Below are positions 1 to 7,687 of a stretch of DNA of 64,000 bases, piece by piece. Under the pieces are notes generated by a model. That model saw only the letters and a list, made by a program, of their open reading frames with translations, did no database searches and was not told the DNA's origin. Numbering within the stretch: the first letter of the stretch is position 1; the number at the start of each line of letters is the position of its first letter. This stretch comes from Aeoliella sp052161615 (GTDB lineage Bacteria; Planctomycetota; Planctomycetia; Pirellulales; Lacipirellulaceae): NCBI RefSeq assembly GCF_052161615.1, contig NZ_CP197417.1, positions 2,852,001 to 2,916,000 on the forward strand, written 5' to 3'. Position numbers and translations under genes: made by a program.

Positions 1-135
1 GGCGAGGGAACTGTCGACGACCAAAACGTGAATATCAAAGGCAACATCCCGTTCGCCGCAATGATGTTCAAGGGCAAGATCGAGTCGACCCTCCGCGATT
101 CGCTCGTCCGAATGATGGGCCCCAAGCCTGCCTAG
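1..135 (+). CDS. C-terminal end of an unidentified protein (cut by window edge)
   Basis: Frame 1 is open from the first base to a TAG at 133-135, giving 44 residues that end in MMGPKPA. The visible part is a mix of polar and hydrophobic residues (NIKGNIPFAAMMFKGKIE) with no motif I recognise. The frame is open from the edge and stops 20 bases before the end of the convergent gene at 156, which fits a real gene end. No function can be given. Confidence 0.55.
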   Translation, partial: GEGTVDDQNVNIKGNIPFAAMMFKGKIESTLRDSLVRMMGPKPA

Positions 136-155
136 CTCGCGCTCGCTGCTCGGCT

Positions 156-1235
156 CTATTCCACCTGAATCGTGTCGGCCGTCACCTGAGCTGAAAGTCC
201 GGCGGGCTTGGCAATGGCTTCGATGAGTTCCGCGAGTTCCGCCTCGTGAACTTCGAAGCTCACCCGAGCGGTCCAGCGATCGGACTGGCGAACTTCGTCC
301 GAGACGTCGAGTTTCCTGCCGAGCTGCTTCGCCAGTTGCTCGAGCACGGCCCCCGCTGGTTGGTCCTGAGCGCGTAGCGAGTAAACCTGCTTACCCGCCA
401 CGGGCTTGGACCGTGGGGGACGCGGTGATGAGGTCCGTCCGCGAAGTGCCTCATGCTCTTCGGTCGTGGCCGCGATCGTCACCCGCGGTGCCGAACCGGC
501 CTTCGCTAGTGCGGCAGACTTTGCTTCGCTGTCGGGAGCCGCCGCGAGTTGCCGGCGGTCGTACGACTTCTCCAGCACAACCGGCCGTTCAATCGGCACG
601 ATGCGGATTGACTTGGCTTGCTTGCCTGACTGCCAAGCGAGATCGAATCCCACTAGCACCAGCGCTAGGTGCTCGCCGACGGTCATCGCCGGCAGTTCCT
701 TTCGAGGCCACAGGTCGTGCGGCACGGCATCCAGGTTCTCGACGCGAACGCCCCCCTGCTCCGCCAGTTGCTCGACGAGCCTTCGCGGTTCGGCGAGTCT
801 TGGAATGTCCATCACCACTCGCCGCTCCATTTGCCTTCGCACACCAGGGGCGACTTGCTTGTTTTGCTCGCGAGCAATTGCTAGCAGCGTGCGAAACTCG
901 CGAACGCTCTCCGCGGGCCCGACGTAGATAAGGTCGCCCTCGCGAACCCACCCCGCATCGGCTTGCTCAGTGAGCTGATCCAGCACCTCGCCCAGCGTCG
1001 AGTTGGTGGCAGTGATTTCGATGGAAGTCGATGGATCGACTCGGCGATCGAGCCACACGCATAATCGTTGCGACTGCGCCAATCGGTCCGCGGCTTGCCG
1101 AAGATCGATCCCCTGCCAGGTGGCGGTGACCGTGGTTTCGGCGAAGGCCCCAGCCCCGTGGCACCCCATCGCGCACGCCCAAAAAACGGCGTGAATCAGC
1201 CGCCAGAACGAGCTTCGCTTGGGGTCGCGTGGCAT
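156..1235 (-). CDS. Secreted protein with three STN/secretin-like modules
   Basis: A 359-residue protein. I start it at the ATG whose complement lies at 1233-1235 because this places a basic stretch (MPRDPKRSSFWRL) and a hydrophobic segment ending GAGAFAE at the N terminus, a plausible signal peptide. The longer open frame to 1403 would add 56 unlikely residues. Three stretches share the beta-alpha-beta pattern of STN/secretin N-terminal modules (IDLRQAADRLAQ...GEVLDQLTEQAD; PRRLVEQLAEQGG...VGEHLALVLVG; AGAVLEQLAKQLG...AELIEAIAKPAG). STN modules occur in TonB receptors, FecR regulators and secretins. Here no barrel or secretin core follows, so the protein is probably a periplasmic scaffold. 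Planctomycete genomes carry many such stand-alone proteins. Specific role unknown. Confidence 0.75.
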   Translation of the reverse strand: MPRDPKRSSFWRLIHAVFWACAMGCHGAGAFAETTVTATWQGIDLRQAADRLAQSQRLCVWLDRRVDPSTSIEITATNSTLGEVLDQLTEQADAGWVREGDLIYVGPAESVREFRTLLAIAREQNKQVAPGVRRQMERRVVMDIPRLAEPRRLVEQLAEQGGVRVENLDAVPHDLWPRKELPAMTVGEHLALVLVGFDLAWQSGKQAKSIRIVPIERPVVLEKSYDRRQLAAAPDSEAKSAALAKAGSAPRVTIAATTEEHEALRGRTSSPRPPRSKPVAGKQVYSLRAQDQPAGAVLEQLAKQLGRKLDVSDEVRQSDRWTARVSFEVHEAELAELIEAIAKPAGLSAQVTADTIQVE

Positions 1236-1660
1236 GTCGAAATCGCGGGCGGTGGAAGGAGGGACACTATCACCGGTACATTCGGAAAGGGGTGGCTTCG
1301 CAAGTTTCTCGCCGTGGCCCGTGACAAACGTACAAACGTCCATTTTAATGAGCCGAGCGGCGTCGCGGCAAGGAAATCGAACTGGTCTCTTCGCGTCCGC
1401 CAAAACTTTTGCTTGTGTGCTTTGTAACCGTGATTACACTCGGTTACAGGGACTGATCGCATGCAGTCCACTGCGGCTACTGCTAAGCCATAAACGGCTT
1501 CGTGGCGCCGGTGACTCACTTGTGCGAACACTTTTCAATTTCAGGAGTTGTCGTCCCGCGGCCCGCGGGACGTTCAGCGGAGGAACAACTGCCGTAGGAC
1601 GCGGCGGTGATTCAGGCGTCGGAGCAGACGTACGAGGCAAGTTCAGGTAGGAGTATCAGC
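1236..1660. other. Divergent intergenic region with three inverted repeats
   Basis: About 425 bases between the divergent STN and HEAT/TPR genes, with no convincing gene. It holds GTAACCG (1424-1430) and CGGTTAC (1441-1447) separated by ten bases, then GGACTG (1450-1455) and CAGTCC (1464-1469), then a 7-base-pair G/C hairpin at 1553-1571. The first two repeats are almost contiguous and have the size of transcription-factor sites. Confidence 0.5.
1424..1447. promoter_or_regulatory. Candidate operator: 7-bp inverted repeat, 10-bp spacer
   Basis: GTAACCG and CGGTTAC are exact reverse complements, 17 bases apart start to start, in the gap between two divergent genes. The geometry fits one helical turn and a dimeric regulator. 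No regulator is encoded next to it, so the binding protein is unknown. Confidence 0.3.
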
Positions 1661-2326
1661 GTGGATATCGATTCGTCCCGTGCCCCGATTCTCGTCAAGT
1701 TCTACCACGAGTATTTGGACCAGCAGGACTCTGCGAACTTCATTCAGCGCGTTGCGCGTCGCTACACTTGCGCCACTCTCGAACGAGTGGCGGAGACGGG
1801 TGATCGTATCGCTCGGCGTGGCGCTGTGCTTGCGCTCGGCTTCATGGGCGATTACAGCTCGAACGCCGTGATGGGGCGGGCGCTGGTCGACCGTGACCGT
1901 GGCGTGCGAACCATTGCCGAGAACGGCATCCGCGATCTCTGGTGCCGCGTCGGAAGTCGCGAGCAGCGACTCACCCTGCGAACCATCATTCGCTTGAACC
2001 AAACCAAGAACTACCAGCGAGCCATCGACTTGGCGACCGAGTTGATCCACGAGTCGCCCTGGATCGCCGAAGCATGGTGTCAGCGTGGCACAGCTTATTA
2101 TCACTTGGGCCAGTACGATGCCGCGATTCGCGACTCGCATCAATCCCTCGAGATCAATCCCTACCACTTCACCTCGGCTGCCGGCATGGGGCAGTGTTAT
2201 CTGCTGCTCGACAATCCTGTCGCAGCTCTCGATTCGTTCCGCCGAGCCCTGCGTCTGAACCCTGGCATGGAAGAAGTCCGTGCTCAGGTCATTCAGCTAC
2301 AGCGTTCGATCAAGGACGAAGGTTGA
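1661..2326 (+). CDS. HEAT-repeat plus TPR protein
   Basis: A 221-residue protein starting at GTG 1661, chosen over an in-frame GTG at 1607 because TAGGAG lies seven bases upstream of it. Residues ~40-100 form a HEAT-like module (GDRIARRGAVLALGFMG, VMGRALVDRDRGVRTIAENG). Residues ~110-215 form three TPR units, including AWCQRGTAYYHLGQYDAAIR and AAGMGQCYLLLDNPVAALD, each with the canonical small-residue and Pro signature. No signal peptide or membrane segment is visible. Both folds bind proteins, so a cytoplasmic scaffold or co-chaperone role is the safe reading. It ends 22 bases from the convergent thioredoxin-like gene. Confidence 0.8.
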   Translation: MDIDSSRAPILVKFYHEYLDQQDSANFIQRVARRYTCATLERVAETGDRIARRGAVLALGFMGDYSSNAVMGRALVDRDRGVRTIAENGIRDLWCRVGSREQRLTLRTIIRLNQTKNYQRAIDLATELIHESPWIAEAWCQRGTAYYHLGQYDAAIRDSHQSLEINPYHFTSAAGMGQCYLLLDNPVAALDSFRRALRLNPGMEEVRAQVIQLQRSIKDEG

Positions 2327-2348
2327 GCTTCCGTTTCGCCGCGAATCG

Positions 2349-3560
2349 TTAGCGAATCGTGCGACCTTCCGCCCCGGCGTTCATCGCTTGGCGAACTCCG
2401 GCGGCGTAGACCTGCGGTTGGTTGTAGAACTTCCGCAGGTTGTCTTCGCTGCTGAACAAGTAGAACCGGCCCTCGTACTCGATGCCGAACTCTTGCTTGC
2501 CAGCTTCGACCTTGTTCGAGTCGATCGCTAACACAGGGTCGATGCCCGAAAGTGCCGGTGCGAACTCATCGCCGTTCGCCAGGAACGCGTCCCGCTTCTC
2601 CGCCGAAGTGAAAAGGTAAGTGCGACCGCGGTGGTAGCAACCAAATCGGGCGTCACCTTGCTGCCAGCGATTCTCTTGCTTCATCGTCACCGGGCAGTAT
2701 CCGAAGAAACCGAGCGGCGGCGAGTTTGGTGGCAGTTGCGGTGCAGCTTGGGCGACCGGACCTGTCGGTGTAGTTGCTGTTGGCTCGGGAGTTACGGGAG
2801 CCAAGGCTGCGGTGGCGTAGCGTTCGCCCGCGACTGGCGGGGCAGCTGACTCCATCGTCGTGACCGGCTGGTTGGTGTAGGGATTCGCAATCGACACGGA
2901 GCTCACCGTGGTCTCTTGAGTCGCTGCGGGCTGCGAAGGAGTGGTTGCATTCATCGCAGCCGTGTGCTGCTGGGCGGCTTCCACTGCCTGGGCATAAGGA
3001 TTGCTCACCAAACCGCTTTGGGGCAAACCCGTGAACGAGTTCATGTCGCCCGAGGCAGGGAGCTTCGAGAGGTTCGGATTCACTGGCACGCTCGTACCGC
3101 TGCCGTGACTCGCGACTTTGAAGTCGCGAGCGGTCTTCGCCCGGTGCTGTTCGGCAATGCCGGACATCTGGGCAACGTAGGCCATCGGAGTCTGCGGCGA
3201 GGTGAGTCGCTCGACCATCCGTCCCTGCGGCGTGATCACCACGTCGGTCGGCACCCGCGTGATGCCAAACCGCTCGGCGGTGGCGGGGAACTCATTCGTA
3301 TTCAGCTTCACAGGAACATAGTGCGTCTGCACGGCACCCGCGACGGTCGGCTGGTTGAACACCGTGGCGTCGAGCACGCGGCACGGTCCGCACGAGTCGC
3401 TGTAGAAGTGAATCAGCAGCAGCTTCTGCTCCTTCTCCGCTTGGGCTCGAGCCTTGTCGAGGTCGGTCTGCCACGGCACCCCCATTCCGTTATTCCCCAT
3501 CGCCACGCCGGCTTGGAGTACGAACAGGGTTACCACGAGAAACTGTTTGCAGATCCGCAT
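2349..3560 (-). CDS. Exported thioredoxin-like protein with two YHS-like domains
   Basis: A 403-residue protein. I start it at the ATG at 3558-3560 because AAGGAAG lies just upstream and it opens directly into a signal peptide (MRICKQFLVVTLFVLQAGVAMG). A thioredoxin fold follows with the active site CGPC at residues 57-60 (FYSDSCGPCRVLD) and the cis-Pro region GITRVPTDVVIT. After a Pro/Thr/Ala-rich linker of about 130 residues come two related modules (GYCPVTMKQ...YLFTSAEKRDAFL and GIDPVLAIDSNK...YLFSSEDNLRKFY) that resemble YHS domains. The first keeps the Cys-Pro-Val core, while the second has Asp-Pro-Val. The expected role is periplasmic disulfide or metal-related redox work. The partner is unknown. 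Confidence 0.8.
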   Translation of the reverse strand: MRICKQFLVVTLFVLQAGVAMGNNGMGVPWQTDLDKARAQAEKEQKLLLIHFYSDSCGPCRVLDATVFNQPTVAGAVQTHYVPVKLNTNEFPATAERFGITRVPTDVVITPQGRMVERLTSPQTPMAYVAQMSGIAEQHRAKTARDFKVASHGSGTSVPVNPNLSKLPASGDMNSFTGLPQSGLVSNPYAQAVEAAQQHTAAMNATTPSQPAATQETTVSSVSIANPYTNQPVTTMESAAPPVAGERYATAALAPVTPEPTATTPTGPVAQAAPQLPPNSPPLGFFGYCPVTMKQENRWQQGDARFGCYHRGRTYLFTSAEKRDAFLANGDEFAPALSGIDPVLAIDSNKVEAGKQEFGIEYEGRFYLFSSEDNLRKFYNQPQVYAAGVRQAMNAGAEGRTIR

Positions 3561-4264
3561 CGCTGTCTTCCTTGACATCGGGGGAAGTTCGGTTCGAGTC
3601 GCTCGGACGATTGCAAAGCGTGCTAGCAATCCATGCCAGCCCAGCCCGCGCGTCCATCGTTTGGTATCGACCGCGCCCCACGAAGAGCTTGTAGGAAAAT
3701 GTGCCGGTTTTGAGGAGAGGACCATCGCGCTAGCAGCGGAGTAAAGTCGCAGCTCCGCGATATTTCATTGGGTGCGACTTTATTATTTTCCCGCCCTGTG
3801 GAGGTTTCGACTTAACTCTCGTCGCCCCAACCCTTTGCGCCGACCGCTGTTCAAGGAGCCGCAAGAGTAATGTCGCAGGGGGTAACCGCAGGTGCGACAT
3901 TTCGAATTCGGAAGGGGGAATTCGGAAGGGGGAAGTACGCCTTGGCTGAACAACGCAGGCCGGATCAAGCGGAGCGCCGACCCGGCGCTAGCAAGTACGC
4001 CAACAGCGCAAGCACCGGCCTCCGCCAAACCAGCGTTGGTCGCCATTTGTGATGCATCGAATTGTCAAAGACCACCGCGCTGTCGCCCGCGGACCACTAC
4101 GAGAGTGGCAGGTGTTCATTGGAACACAATGTGAGCGCATTTTCAAGTGCCTGGAAGCAAAAAAGTGGAAAATAGTTCAGGTGGCAGGGAATGGTCAAAT
4201 TGGGGTGAAAGGGTGTGGGCAGGGGTAGGCGGTGGTCATGGTGCAAGTCGCCAAGCCCCTTAGA
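3561..4264. other. Non-coding gap with a short tandem repeat
   Basis: About 700 bases. Open frames here lack recognisable protein character. The only clear structure is a 14-base unit, AATTCGGAAGGGGG, present twice head to tail at 3905-3918 and 3919-3932. It is more A/T-rich than its flanks around 3760-3790. Confidence 0.4.
3905..3932 (+). repeat. Two-copy tandem repeat, 14-base unit
   Basis: Unit AATTCGGAAGGGGG occurs twice with no mismatch and no spacer in a non-coding gap. It is too short to be a satellite. Replication slippage is the simplest origin. Confidence 0.6.
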
Positions 4265-4495
4265 TCAACACCAGCCGTTCGCGGTCACGTACAACTTCCA
4301 CCAATCTGGAGGATTGATCGCTTGGCGGTGCATTCCCAGATGGAGGCTGAATGTCGAGCAGGATACAAAGAAGGTTTGCCCTCTGGGATGGACACGAAAT
4401 CGGAGCGCGTTGCCGCAAACGGAGCACTTCATGTCGAGCAGATCGCGCTCCTCGCATGCAGCTTCAATATGGTCTCGGATCTCGGCGTGGGTCAT
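4265..4495 (-). CDS. Small hypothetical protein with a CxxC pair
   Basis: A 76-residue frame starting MTHAEIRDHIEAACEERD. It has a helical N-terminal part, a single CxxC (MKCSVCGNALRF) and a further Cys in FFVSCSTF, followed by a Trp-rich end (PPDWWKLYV). The composition is protein-like and the layout suggests a half zinc ribbon. The in-frame ATG at 4570 would add 25 residues without a better signal. It is the last of three consecutive minus-strand small genes, the first of which also has zinc-ribbon character. Function unknown, and it may be lineage-specific. Confidence 0.5.
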   Translation of the reverse strand: MTHAEIRDHIEAACEERDLLDMKCSVCGNALRFRVHPRGQTFFVSCSTFSLHLGMHRQAINPPDWWKLYVTANGWC

Positions 4496-4574
4496 TGTTC
4501 TGGTCCGGAACCATGTCGAGTGCGAGGAAGGGATGCCATCCGCGCGATGGGTCCACGGCTTGGCCCGCAATGGT

Positions 4575-5012
4575 CTACTTAGGAGCGGTGTACGTAGAAA
4601 GCTCTCCCTCGTCGTTAACTGAAGTTTTGGCCCTCAGTCCATAATCGCGGACCAACCGGTCAAAGACCTTTCTTCGATCTGGTTTCCTGAAAAGTAACAA
4701 TAAGAAGTCCGCCTGCTGCTCTTCCGACCAGCGAGACATCGACAGCCCTAAAGCGGTGAGCACGGCGTCGGAATCGCTGTCTATCAATAGGGCTGCTGCC
4801 GGTGCTCCCAAGGGGGTTCCGAGTCTAGACTTAACAGCTATCTCTCGGCCAATCAAATCCCATACTGTGGGCAACAGATTCTCATCGACCAGGGCGCGGC
4901 TTGCAAGTTCGATAAGAAGCCCGTACTTGTCGAGGTGCCAATCTTCGTAACGTAGTAGTTTGAACAACTCGTTCGTTGGCATCTGCTTCACTGTTTCGCT
5001 GACTTCGAACAT
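4575..5012 (-). CDS. Hypothetical protein, alpha-helical
   Basis: A 145-residue frame. The ATG at 5010-5012 has GGAGG about ten bases upstream; the ATG at 5019-5021 lies too close to the same signal. The sequence (VKQMPTNELFKLLRYEDWHL, EEQQADFLLLLFRKPDRRKV) is amphipathic and helical, without a signal peptide, membrane segment or catalytic motif that I recognise. It lies between two small CxxC genes on the same strand with gaps of 57 and 79 bases, so the three may be co-transcribed. No function proposed. Confidence 0.55.
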   Translation of the reverse strand: MFEVSETVKQMPTNELFKLLRYEDWHLDKYGLLIELASRALVDENLLPTVWDLIGREIAVKSRLGTPLGAPAAALLIDSDSDAVLTALGLSMSRWSEEQQADFLLLLFRKPDRRKVFDRLVRDYGLRAKTSVNDEGELSTYTAPK

Positions 5013-5069
5013 GCAGTCCATGCCTCCAGACACGGCTCGGGGTGGATGCGACCCCAAATTATGGTAGTG

Positions 5070-5555
5070 TTAGCATGCCTCGGGTCCCCAATTCTTCGCA
5101 ATCTGCGACAGCAATACACGGTGGTTCTCCCGCACCCCGTCCGCAAGCGCGAGTCCACCGGCCTCCATCGCCTCGATGACCAAGACCAGTCGCCTCTTCT
5201 CCACGATATCCGTGCTCTTGAGCAGTGCCGCAGCAATGCCTCGGTCATACTCTTGTTGCAAAGCCTTTAGCTCGCGTAGCTCCCTCCGGCAATTAATGCA
5301 TTCCTTGGGGAGTGAGTCGACCCAAAACCTGAGCTCTTCGTACCAAAACTTCTGCTCCTCGGCCGTAAACACGAACGACTCCCCACAGCGCGAGCAGTGA
5401 AACGCTGCATCGATATACCAGTGCCGAGGGCAGACTGTAAAGTTCTGCTTCGAGGTGGCAGCGCGAACGGCAGTGCTGTAGTCGAGGTGTTTGACTCCCC
5501 AAAAGAGGTGAATGGGCATCTGGCGAGGGTTGCTTTCTCCGAAGTGGTCGCACAC
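5070..5555 (-). CDS. Zinc-ribbon protein (zf-trcl-like)
   Basis: A 161-residue frame. Residues ~53-93 read HCSRCGESFVFTAEEQKFWY followed by SLPKECINCRREL: two Cys pairs around a conserved F-T-x-x-E-Q-x-F-W core, as in the family described as probable zinc-ribbon domain (zf-trcl). The C-terminal half is helical and charged. The start is uncertain: GTG at 5553-5555 has GAGG five bases upstream, while ATG at 5517-5519 (MPIHLFWG) has no visible ribosome site but gives a tidier N terminus. It is probably a nucleic-acid or protein-binding adaptor. Role unknown. Confidence 0.65.
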   Translation of the reverse strand: MCDHFGESNPRQMPIHLFWGVKHLDYSTAVRAATSKQNFTVCPRHWYIDAAFHCSRCGESFVFTAEEQKFWYEELRFWVDSLPKECINCRRELRELKALQQEYDRGIAAALLKSTDIVEKRRLVLVIEAMEAGGLALADGVRENHRVLLSQIAKNWGPEAC

Positions 5556-5871
5556 GTGGGCCTCGGATTAGGGTTGGGACAAACGGTTTACCCGATTGTA
5601 ACCGTTCCGTTCGCCGGCCTCTGCGCAAGTCGCTGGACCCGATAGGCCACCTTCTAATAGTTCCTAGGCTACGCAGGGTAGTTGCTTCCACTGGCATCGG
5701 TGAGATTGGAAGGCCCCGGGATGCCGTCCCGCCAGGGGGTTCACCCCCTCAGCCACGGCCAAAGGCAGGGGAACCTGCCGGCGGACTGCGCGAACATCAC
5801 CATCCAACTTGTCCACGCCGGCAGTACCTCCCACCGTATGGCACTAGATGGGTGGAAGCACCCATCCTCTG
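5556..5871. other. Intergenic gap with two adjacent hairpins
   Basis: 316 bases without a gene. Two compact hairpins stand 14 bases apart: AGGGGGT/ACCCCCT at 5734-5749, and GGCAGG-GGAA-CCTGCC at 5764-5779, the second with a GNRA-type tetraloop. On the minus strand they lie about 100 bases past the stop of the PEP-CTERM gene and could end its transcript. No T-run follows. Confidence 0.45.
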
Positions 5872-7155
5872 TCAGTCGGACTTTCGCACACCAACAACCC
5901 CACGCCACGAGATCACGAGTATCGCCAGTATCGAAGTTCCAGCTAATAGAGCGGACGGTGGTTCTGGTACGACATGAAAAATGTACGCGCGACCTGCGCG
6001 ATCGTGAAACCCCGTCTCGTTATGGAGATCTTGGATGTAGTCGCCTGATGCGAGAACACCATCTTCAAATCCTATAGCCCATCCCCATCGCTTAAACAGT
6101 TGCGGCGCGGGGTGCGGAATGTGGCCGAGAAAATCTCCTGTTTCCGCGCTGAAGATCAAGACTTGTCCCGTAAGGTAATCGTAAGAGTTCCTTGCCGCAG
6201 AACCAATCGCAATCCATTCATCACTGATCTCTGCGTCAAATCCGAGTTGGCCGAGTCCGTTAATGCCGGCTGCCGACGGAATCAATTCCGTCGATGCTCC
6301 AGTGTGCAGGTCGTAGAGATATGCTCCGCCGTCTAATGGACCTAGGACGTTTGATCGTAACGCTCCAACCACTAACTTGTGCCCTTCCAGATCTATCGCG
6401 GATCCAAACCACGGTCGTTGGGTAGTTGTGTCGCTTGGTCTATGCACAGAGTGTTCTAGTTCCCAGCTGACGGTATTGTATAAAAAAACTGAATTGCGAC
6501 TTTGATCGGCAATAGCCACCAGATCGCCGGAGATCGAGATGTCACTTCCGAACTTGTGTTCTGTGGAAAGTGGTGGCAAATCCGGTGGATGCAAAACGGT
6601 GATTTCTTGGCCGCTGCTAGCGCTAAACACGTGCACCCGGTCAAGGAAAGGGTCTCCAATCAGAACTATATCGCCGGCGATATCCACCGAATAGCCGAAA
6701 CGCCTAGCGTCACTAGGCTTAGCAAAAGTCTGAAGCAAATTGCCATTGGTAATATCAAATAGTTCAGTTGCCTCGCCGCCCCAAGCGACCGCGTTACCTG
6801 AGCCCGACGATCCAACGAGTAAGCGGCTTTCATCGATCGCGAGAGATTCGGCTCGAACCGCGGTGCAAGCGACCTTCACTTCGAATGAGTGTAGATACGA
6901 GCCGTCCGCCGTGGAGTAAATATGTACTTGTTCTCGATCTGGCTCGCCTGAATGGCCAGAGCGAGTAACAAAGAAGCCGTCTCCAATGGCCACCTGATTG
7001 CCGAAGCCACCAAGTACGTCAGGCCTGGGATTATCAAGTGCGGCCACTAGCTCGAAACCGAGCGGCGATTGTGCTAACGACTGTGTTGGAGTCATCAAGG
7101 TAAGGGCTAGCATCGCCAGAGCAATAAACCTGAAACGGATCTCTAATTGGTACAT
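5872..7155 (-). CDS. PEP-CTERM protein with integrin-like/FG-GAP-type beta-propeller
   Basis: A 427-residue secreted protein. I start at ATG 7153-7155 rather than the upstream TTG because it leads into a signal peptide (RFRFIALAMLALTLMTPTQ ending in SLAQS). The body contains about seven repeats of the type FGxxVxIxGDxVxIGDxxxxxVxVF (e.g. FGYSVDIAGDIVLIGDPFLD, FGSDISISGDLVAIADQSRN, FGSAIDLEGHKLVVGA), the signature of FG-GAP/integrin-alpha-like propellers. It ends in a PEP-CTERM tail: VPEPPSALLAG, a hydrophobic helix, then a basic end (RKSD). Such tails direct proteins to exosortase-dependent surface sorting. No exosortase gene lies in this window. Probable role: cell-surface or extracellular matrix protein. 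Confidence 0.85.
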   Translation of the reverse strand: MYQLEIRFRFIALAMLALTLMTPTQSLAQSPLGFELVAALDNPRPDVLGGFGNQVAIGDGFFVTRSGHSGEPDREQVHIYSTADGSYLHSFEVKVACTAVRAESLAIDESRLLVGSSGSGNAVAWGGEATELFDITNGNLLQTFAKPSDARRFGYSVDIAGDIVLIGDPFLDRVHVFSASSGQEITVLHPPDLPPLSTEHKFGSDISISGDLVAIADQSRNSVFLYNTVSWELEHSVHRPSDTTTQRPWFGSAIDLEGHKLVVGALRSNVLGPLDGGAYLYDLHTGASTELIPSAAGINGLGQLGFDAEISDEWIAIGSAARNSYDYLTGQVLIFSAETGDFLGHIPHPAPQLFKRWGWAIGFEDGVLASGDYIQDLHNETGFHDRAGRAYIFHVVPEPPSALLAGTSILAILVISWRGVVGVRKSD

Positions 7156-7687
7156 CGAGGCAGCCAAGGAGGGAGGGCGTGTTGTGGTTTATGGACGGCT
7201 AGAATATCGCAGCCCCCACTGGCTTTGCGGTCTTACCGTCCGTTAAGTCCTAAAAGTTTGCGGCTGAGTAGAATTGAAGTCGTGGGTGCCATCGGCTATT
7301 GCAGTCTAAACCAATTTGGTTTTCACTCCAGTACGGGTAGGGGGAGATCAAAGAGTAAGAAAGAAGCCTTCTGCTTTTGTTATAGAGTAGCACGTCCCCT
7401 CCTTGTTCCCGGGTGCATGGGAAACAATTAGATGTGATCGTCCACCGTGACGTCGGGCTGGCCAACGTAGGTTCCGCAGTTTGCCGAGTGGAAACGCCCC
7501 GGGGATTGCCGGTTGTTACGCGGGATGTTGGTCAATGGTGGTGAACCCGCCGGCGGACTGGCATAACTCAACCCTCCGCCCTACCCACGTCGGCCGAACC
7601 GCCTAAGCTACGACATTGACGCAAACTTCGGACTTGAACGAGTATTGGGCGAGTCTCAAACGCCGCCTTTGCAGTGGTTGTACGGCT
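7156..7687. other. Intergenic region carrying repeat copy 1
   Basis: About 530 bases between a minus-strand PEP-CTERM gene and the plus-strand monooxygenase. No convincing gene is seen. The right half contains the ~105-base sequence whose diverged second copy lies beyond the monooxygenase (see repeat entries). Confidence 0.5.
7405..7510 (+). repeat. Diverged direct repeat, copy 1 (upstream of monooxygenase)
   Basis: Begins with GTTCCC, continues GGTGCATGGGAAAC and ATTAGATG, then GATCGTCCA, CGGGCTGGCCA and CGTA, and matches the copy at 8989-9093 in the same orientation and order with roughly three quarters of bases shared by eye. GTTCCC and GGGAAAC could pair as a short hairpin in both copies. 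It is not protein-coding in any frame that looks real. Confidence 0.7.

Noticed and set aside
3783..4046. 87-residue minus-strand frame
   Set aside because: It covers the 14-base tandem repeat and lacks a start signal; low-complexity composition.
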